Shown here piece after piece: positions 60,489-64,000 of a DNA stretch of 64,000 bases; the first letter of the stretch is position 1; the number at the start of each line of letters is the position of its first letter. The notes under the pieces are model-generated. The model was not told where the DNA came from. It made no database searches and worked only from the letters and a program-made list of their open reading frames with translations. Made by a program: the position numbers and the translations under genes. Source of the DNA: Chloroflexota bacterium (GTDB lineage: Bacteria; Chloroflexota; Anaerolineae; Aggregatilineales; Phototrophicaceae); NCBI GenBank assembly GCA_028875245.1, contig JAPPEU010000057.1, positions 37,489 to 101,488 of the forward strand, given 5' to 3'.

Positions 60489-61364
60489 ATGAGCAAACTG
60501 ACAACGGTGAACCAAGATATCGGCCTGACCGACGAACAGATCAGGTCGTTCTGGGTCGACGGCTTCCTGGTGATTGACGATGTTTTCCCGCTGGAGGATG
60601 TCGAATTGCTGCGGGCGGCGGCCGCTGCGCCGGAGGTCCTGCGGGATTGGCGCAAACAGGATGTCGATACGCAAACGGTCCACCTGCTTGAGATTACGGT
60701 CAAGCACCCGCTGATGATGGAGCTGGCGAGGAGCCCGCGCATTCTGGGGCTTATCACGCCGCTGCTCGGCCCGGATATCCAACTTCAGCATTCCAAGCTG
60801 GCGACCAAACCGGCGACGAAAGGCGCGGGCACCTTCCACTGGCATCAGGATTTCGCCTTCTTCCCGCATACCAACAGCGATCTGCTGGCGGTGATGGTGA
60901 TGCTGGATGACGCGACGCCGGAGAACGGCTGTATGCAAATGGTTCGCGGCAGCCACAAACTGGGTTTGCTTGATCACGATGAGAATGGGCTGTTTCACGG
61001 CAATTGCCAGGAGAGCTACCTGTGGGAGGGTGGCTCGCGGGTGGCGAATATCACGCCCAAAACGGGCGGCATCAGCATTCATCACGCGCTGACGCTGCAC
61101 GGCTCGCCGGCGAATATCAGCGGCAAACCGCGGCGCGGCGTGGTTTTCCAATATCGCGCCGACGACGCCTATCAGTTGGCGGATGGCGTCTGGGCTGATA
61201 CCGGTCTGCTGGTCTGCGGACAGCGGCGGGAGCGCGCCCGCTGCGATGCCGGCGTCCTGCGCTTGCCCAAGTCTCGCCGTTATCCGGGTCACCCGCATGG
61301 CCACGCCTGGAATCAAGATGGCGAATTGGCGCGGACGCGGGATTATTTTGCGGATACGACCTGA
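60489..61364 (+). CDS. PhyH-family Fe(II)/2-oxoglutarate oxygenase, ABC-linked copy 2
   Basis: The 291-residue protein (ATG 60489 with GGAAGGCGG upstream; ATG 60474 is alternative) has 'FWVDGFLVIDDVFPLEDVELL', 'FHWHQDFAFFPH' (His-x-Asp) and a distal His in 'LTLHGSPANISGKPRRGVV' plus Arg. It is diverged from copy 1 but has the same ligands. The two may act in sequence or on related substrates imported by the adjacent transporter. Confidence 0.85.
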   Translation: MSKLTTVNQDIGLTDEQIRSFWVDGFLVIDDVFPLEDVELLRAAAAAPEVLRDWRKQDVDTQTVHLLEITVKHPLMMELARSPRILGLITPLLGPDIQLQHSKLATKPATKGAGTFHWHQDFAFFPHTNSDLLAVMVMLDDATPENGCMQMVRGSHKLGLLDHDENGLFHGNCQESYLWEGGSRVANITPKTGGISIHHALTLHGSPANISGKPRRGVVFQYRADDAYQLADGVWADTGLLVCGQRRERARCDAGVLRLPKSRRYPGHPHGHAWNQDGELARTRDYFADTT

Positions 61365-61379
61365 TTGCGATACTATTCT

Positions 61380-61401
61380 GTAGTTGCGCAGGCGCAGCTA
61401 C
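61380..61401 (+). terminator. Hairpin after the PhyH pair
   Basis: GTAGTTGCGC-AG-GCGCAGCTAC forms a 10-bp stem (one G-U pair) shortly after the stop codon. There is no long U run, so it may only stabilise the mRNA end. Confidence 0.4.
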
Positions 61402-61453
61402 TTGTCCGTTTGTTGTAGTCCCCAATACATGTTATGTTTACGGTTGACGCAAG

Positions 61454-61488
61454 TCCGCCGAAGCTAGCATCATTAAGGCGGGTTTTTT
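61454..61488 (+). terminator. Possible intrinsic terminator
   Basis: TCCGCC...GGCGGG followed by TTTTTT, with a 17-base loop. It may end the second sugar operon before the Tat-exported binding protein. The long loop lowers confidence. Confidence 0.45.
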
Positions 61489-61579
61489 CTTAGTTTGCCC
61501 GAAGCAGTAGGAGGTGCCTGCGAAATCAAATTAATTGGAAATACCTCAGATGAGTACTGGCTTTTTTGAAGGAGGAAAA

Positions 61580-63010
61580 ATGAGCGCAGAAAAGAAAATG
61601 AGTCGCCGCGATCTGTTGAAGCTGGCAGGCGCGGGCAGCGCTGGTCTGGTCATGAGTGGCTTGCCGGTCAAGGTGATCGCGCAGGATAAGGTGAAAATCA
61701 AAGTACAGACGGCCGGTCTCGATGACAATACACTGCAACCCGTCGCCGACATCATGGTCGCGCGGCATCCGAATGTAGAAGTCGAGTGGGTCGTGCTGAC
61801 CGGCATCGACCATGAAGAGGTCGCGGCTAAGATTCTGGCGCTGGTCGCAGCTGGCGAAACCATCGACGTTGGCTATGCGGCTACCGAAGCGACGCAGCTT
61901 TTCGCCGGTCAAGGATTGGCTGCGCCGCTGGACGACCTTATCATCAACGATCCCGATCAAGACTTCTGGACCGATTTCTTCTCCGATGTCCATCCGTCAT
62001 TGGTGGAAGCGATGATGTACGAAGGCAGCTTGTATGAACCGCCTCGTGACTTTAACGCCGCCAATATGTACTTGAATACATCGGTGCTTGCGGAAAACGG
62101 CTTTGAAGTCCCGCCGCAAGATTGGACCAAGGACGACTTCGTCGAGATCGCCCGCGGCACGACCAAGAAGGATGACACCGGCAATACCGACGTCTTTGGC
62201 TTTGCCTGGACTAACCGCCTCTGGGGCAGTTGGATGCCCTGGATCTTCGTCGCTGGCGGCAACCTCTATACCGAGGAGCGCGCGCCCGGTGGCGAGTGGT
62301 GTTGGGACGGCTACTACAACGGGGATCCGGCAGCCGATGGGCGTGGCGGCGGCTTCCGCTGGCGTGAGCCGATCGCCAACTCCTCTGAAGTCCAGGAGGC
62401 ATTGGAACTGGTAGTCGGTCTCTGGGAAGAGGGCGTCACCCCGGATGTTGAGATGGGCAGCGGACAGACGCTCACCGGCTTTTATGCTTCCGGCAAGCTC
62501 TGTATGATGCCTGCTGGCGGATTCTTGGCTGGGCGGCTGGGCAATGAAGGCATGGCAAAGGGTGACTTTGACGTGCAATTGTGGCCCGCCTGGCGCAACC
62601 AAAAGCACCAATTTGGCACCGGTGGCCACTGGCTGGCGACGGTATCGACGGCGCCTGATGAAGCTTGGGAATTCATGAAGATCGAGGTCAGCCACGAAGG
62701 TTTCCAGAGCAGCGAATTCTTCAATCCGGTGATCATTACGACGCCGTCGCGTCGCTCGTACAGCCAGAAGGACGCCTTCGAAACGACCGGACCCGCCAAT
62801 AGCGATATCTTTTACGGCACGCTCGATGATCATCCGTCGACCTCGCCGATCCCGGCGCCGCCTTGGTCGAACCCGATGACCACCATCTTCACGACAGCAA
62901 CCAGCAATGCCATGTCCGGCGCGATGAGCCCGAAGGACGCGCTTGATCAAATGCAGAGCGAGTTGGAAGATCTGACCGCACGTCAACCGCAGTATTACGC
63001 GGACAATTGA
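61580..63010 (+). CDS. Tat-exported ABC substrate-binding protein, copy 1
   Basis: The 476-residue protein has a twin-arginine signal peptide ('MSRRDLLKLAGAGSAGLVMSG', cleavage near 'VIA-QD') and a family 1-type binding-protein body with many aromatic residues ('WGSWMPWIFVAGGNLY'). AAGGAGG lies just upstream of ATG 61580. Export in folded form by Tat is inferred from the motif. The next gene is a close paralogue. No permease is visible in the window; they may follow beyond the end. Confidence 0.85.
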   Translation: MSAEKKMSRRDLLKLAGAGSAGLVMSGLPVKVIAQDKVKIKVQTAGLDDNTLQPVADIMVARHPNVEVEWVVLTGIDHEEVAAKILALVAAGETIDVGYAATEATQLFAGQGLAAPLDDLIINDPDQDFWTDFFSDVHPSLVEAMMYEGSLYEPPRDFNAANMYLNTSVLAENGFEVPPQDWTKDDFVEIARGTTKKDDTGNTDVFGFAWTNRLWGSWMPWIFVAGGNLYTEERAPGGEWCWDGYYNGDPAADGRGGGFRWREPIANSSEVQEALELVVGLWEEGVTPDVEMGSGQTLTGFYASGKLCMMPAGGFLAGRLGNEGMAKGDFDVQLWPAWRNQKHQFGTGGHWLATVSTAPDEAWEFMKIEVSHEGFQSSEFFNPVIITTPSRRSYSQKDAFETTGPANSDIFYGTLDDHPSTSPIPAPPWSNPMTTIFTTATSNAMSGAMSPKDALDQMQSELEDLTARQPQYYADN

Positions 63011-63024
63011 GAATGGGTATAAGG

Positions 63025-63061
63025 GGGAGCCAATGCCAGTCGTATTGGCTCTCCTTTTTTT
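63025..63061 (+). terminator. Strong intrinsic terminator
   Basis: GGGAGCCAAT-loop-ATTGGCTCTCC followed by seven T makes an 11-bp stem (one G-U pair) right after the first Tat-exported binding protein. It probably limits read-through to the second copy, favouring high expression of the first. Confidence 0.85.
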
Positions 63062-63102
63062 GAAACACTTCGCTCGTGATTGGTTAAGTTAAAGGAGGAG
63101 AC

Positions 63103-64000
63103 ATGAGTACAGAAAAGAAGATGAGTCGCCGTGATCTGCTGAAACTGGCGGGCGCTGGCAGTGCCGGTCTGGTGATGAGCGGATTGCCGGTCAAGGTGAT
63201 CGCGCAGGATGCGGTAACGATCAAGGTGCAGGCGCACGGTCTCGATGACAACCAATTGCTGCCGATCGCTGATCTTATGGTCGCAAAGCATCCCCACGTG
63301 AATGTTGAGTGGGTCGTGCTGACCGGAATCGACCATGAAGAGGTGGCCGCAAAGATTCTGGCTTTGGTAGCGGCCGGCGAATCGATCGATGTCGGTTATG
63401 CCGCCACCGAAGCGACGCAGCTCTTCGCCGGTCAGGGTTTGGCGGAGCCGCTGGATGATCTCATCACTGGCGATCCGGATCAGGATTTCTGGACCGATTA
63501 CTTCGCGGATGTCCATCCGTCGTTGGTCGAGGCGATGATGTACGAAGGCAGTTTGTACGAGCCGCCGCGCGACTTCAACGCCGCCAATATGTACTTCAAC
63601 ACCAACACTTTGGCTGAGAACGGTTTCGATGTTCCGGGTCCTAATTGGACCAAGGACGACTTCGTCGAGATTGCGCGCGGCATCACCAAGAAGGACGATG
63701 CCGGCAACACCGATGTCTTCGGTTATGCCTGGATCAACCGCCTCTGGGGCAGTTGGATGCCCTGGATCTTTGTCGCCGGCGGCAACCTCTATACGGAGGA
63801 ACGCGCGCCCGGCGGCGACTGGTGCTGGGATGGCTACTACGAAGGCGATCCGGCAGTCGAAGGCCGCGGCGGCGGTTTCCGCTGGCGCACGCCGATCGCC
63901 AACTCGGATGAGGTCGTTGAGGCGCTGCAGCTGGTCGTTGACCTGTGGCAAGAAGGCGTCACCCCGGATATTGAGATGGGCAGCGGCGCAACCCTTACCG
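63103..64000 (+). CDS. Tat-exported ABC substrate-binding protein, copy 2 (3' end outside window)
   Basis: The ORF opens at ATG 63103 after AAAGGAGGAGAC and stays open to the window end (299 full codons); it is absent from the ORF track because no stop is reached. It has the same Tat motif 'MSRRDLLKLAGAGSAG' and aligns with copy 1 without large gaps ('GLDDNQLLPIADLMV', 'WGSWMPWIFVAGGNLY'). A recent tandem duplication is likely. A short spacer with a terminator separates the two. Confidence 0.85.
   Translation, partial: MSTEKKMSRRDLLKLAGAGSAGLVMSGLPVKVIAQDAVTIKVQAHGLDDNQLLPIADLMVAKHPHVNVEWVVLTGIDHEEVAAKILALVAAGESIDVGYAATEATQLFAGQGLAEPLDDLITGDPDQDFWTDYFADVHPSLVEAMMYEGSLYEPPRDFNAANMYFNTNTLAENGFDVPGPNWTKDDFVEIARGITKKDDAGNTDVFGYAWINRLWGSWMPWIFVAGGNLYTEERAPGGDWCWDGYYEGDPAVEGRGGGFRWRTPIANSDEVVEALQLVVDLWQEGVTPDIEMGSGATLT

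Overview
The window looks like a piece of an uncultured, GC-rich (about 60% by eye) bacterial genome. I infer Chloroflexota (Anaerolineae-like). The reasons are substrate-binding proteins with plain or twin-arginine signal peptides ending in 'AQD', abundant phytanoyl-CoA-dioxygenase (PhyH) family proteins, sulfatases, Uma2 and DUF917 proteins, and dozens of short intergenic palindromes of the form GTAGGGGCG...CGCCC. Poribacteria or another sponge or seawater lineage remains possible. I saw no rRNA, tRNA, CRISPR array, phage or complete insertion sequence.

Left part (1-21 kb). It opens with a C-terminal gene fragment and a small secreted protein. A DNA methyltransferase fused to an HNH nuclease follows, with two mosaic Uma2 nuclease paralogues and a relic of a second HNH end. 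Next is a HyuA-like ATPase with three DUF917 paralogues, interrupted by a pentapeptide-repeat cassette bounded by 20-bp inverted repeats. Then come a VapC-type PIN toxin with an unusually large partner, a sulfatase, and a leftward block: an FG-GAP/ASPIC secreted protein, two FAD oxidoreductases, a PhyH dioxygenase and three unknown proteins.

Middle (21-42 kb). A sugar ABC importer lies with a sulfatase. An E2 plus fused-E1 2-oxo-acid dehydrogenase follows with a SorC-type regulator. The next genes are an epimerase-like TIM barrel, a Gfo/Idh oxidoreductase, two GMC oxidoreductases, a ROK kinase, a divergent ribokinase, hexulose-6-phosphate synthase plus phosphohexuloisomerase, and a GH32 glycosidase. 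Together these read as uptake, desulfation, oxidation and phosphorylation of sugars or polyols, with a ribulose-monophosphate link between hexose and pentose phosphates.

Right part (42-64 kb). A peptide-type ABC importer has its two permease genes separated by hyuA, an Asp/Glu/hydantoin racemase and hyuB, followed by an M24 peptidase. This suggests import and ring-opening of hydantoins, oxoprolines or small peptides. Two PhyH proteins, two tandem membrane fatty-acid desaturases, a second sugar ABC importer, two more PhyH proteins and two tandem Tat-exported binding proteins complete the window; the last runs off the end.

The most unusual signals lie between and inside the genes: nested MITE-like insertions with 8-bp target duplications, palindromes whose arms covary and which often supply stop codons, and palindromes inserted in frame inside two enzymes. 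No ABC ATPase gene is present anywhere, although three importers are.
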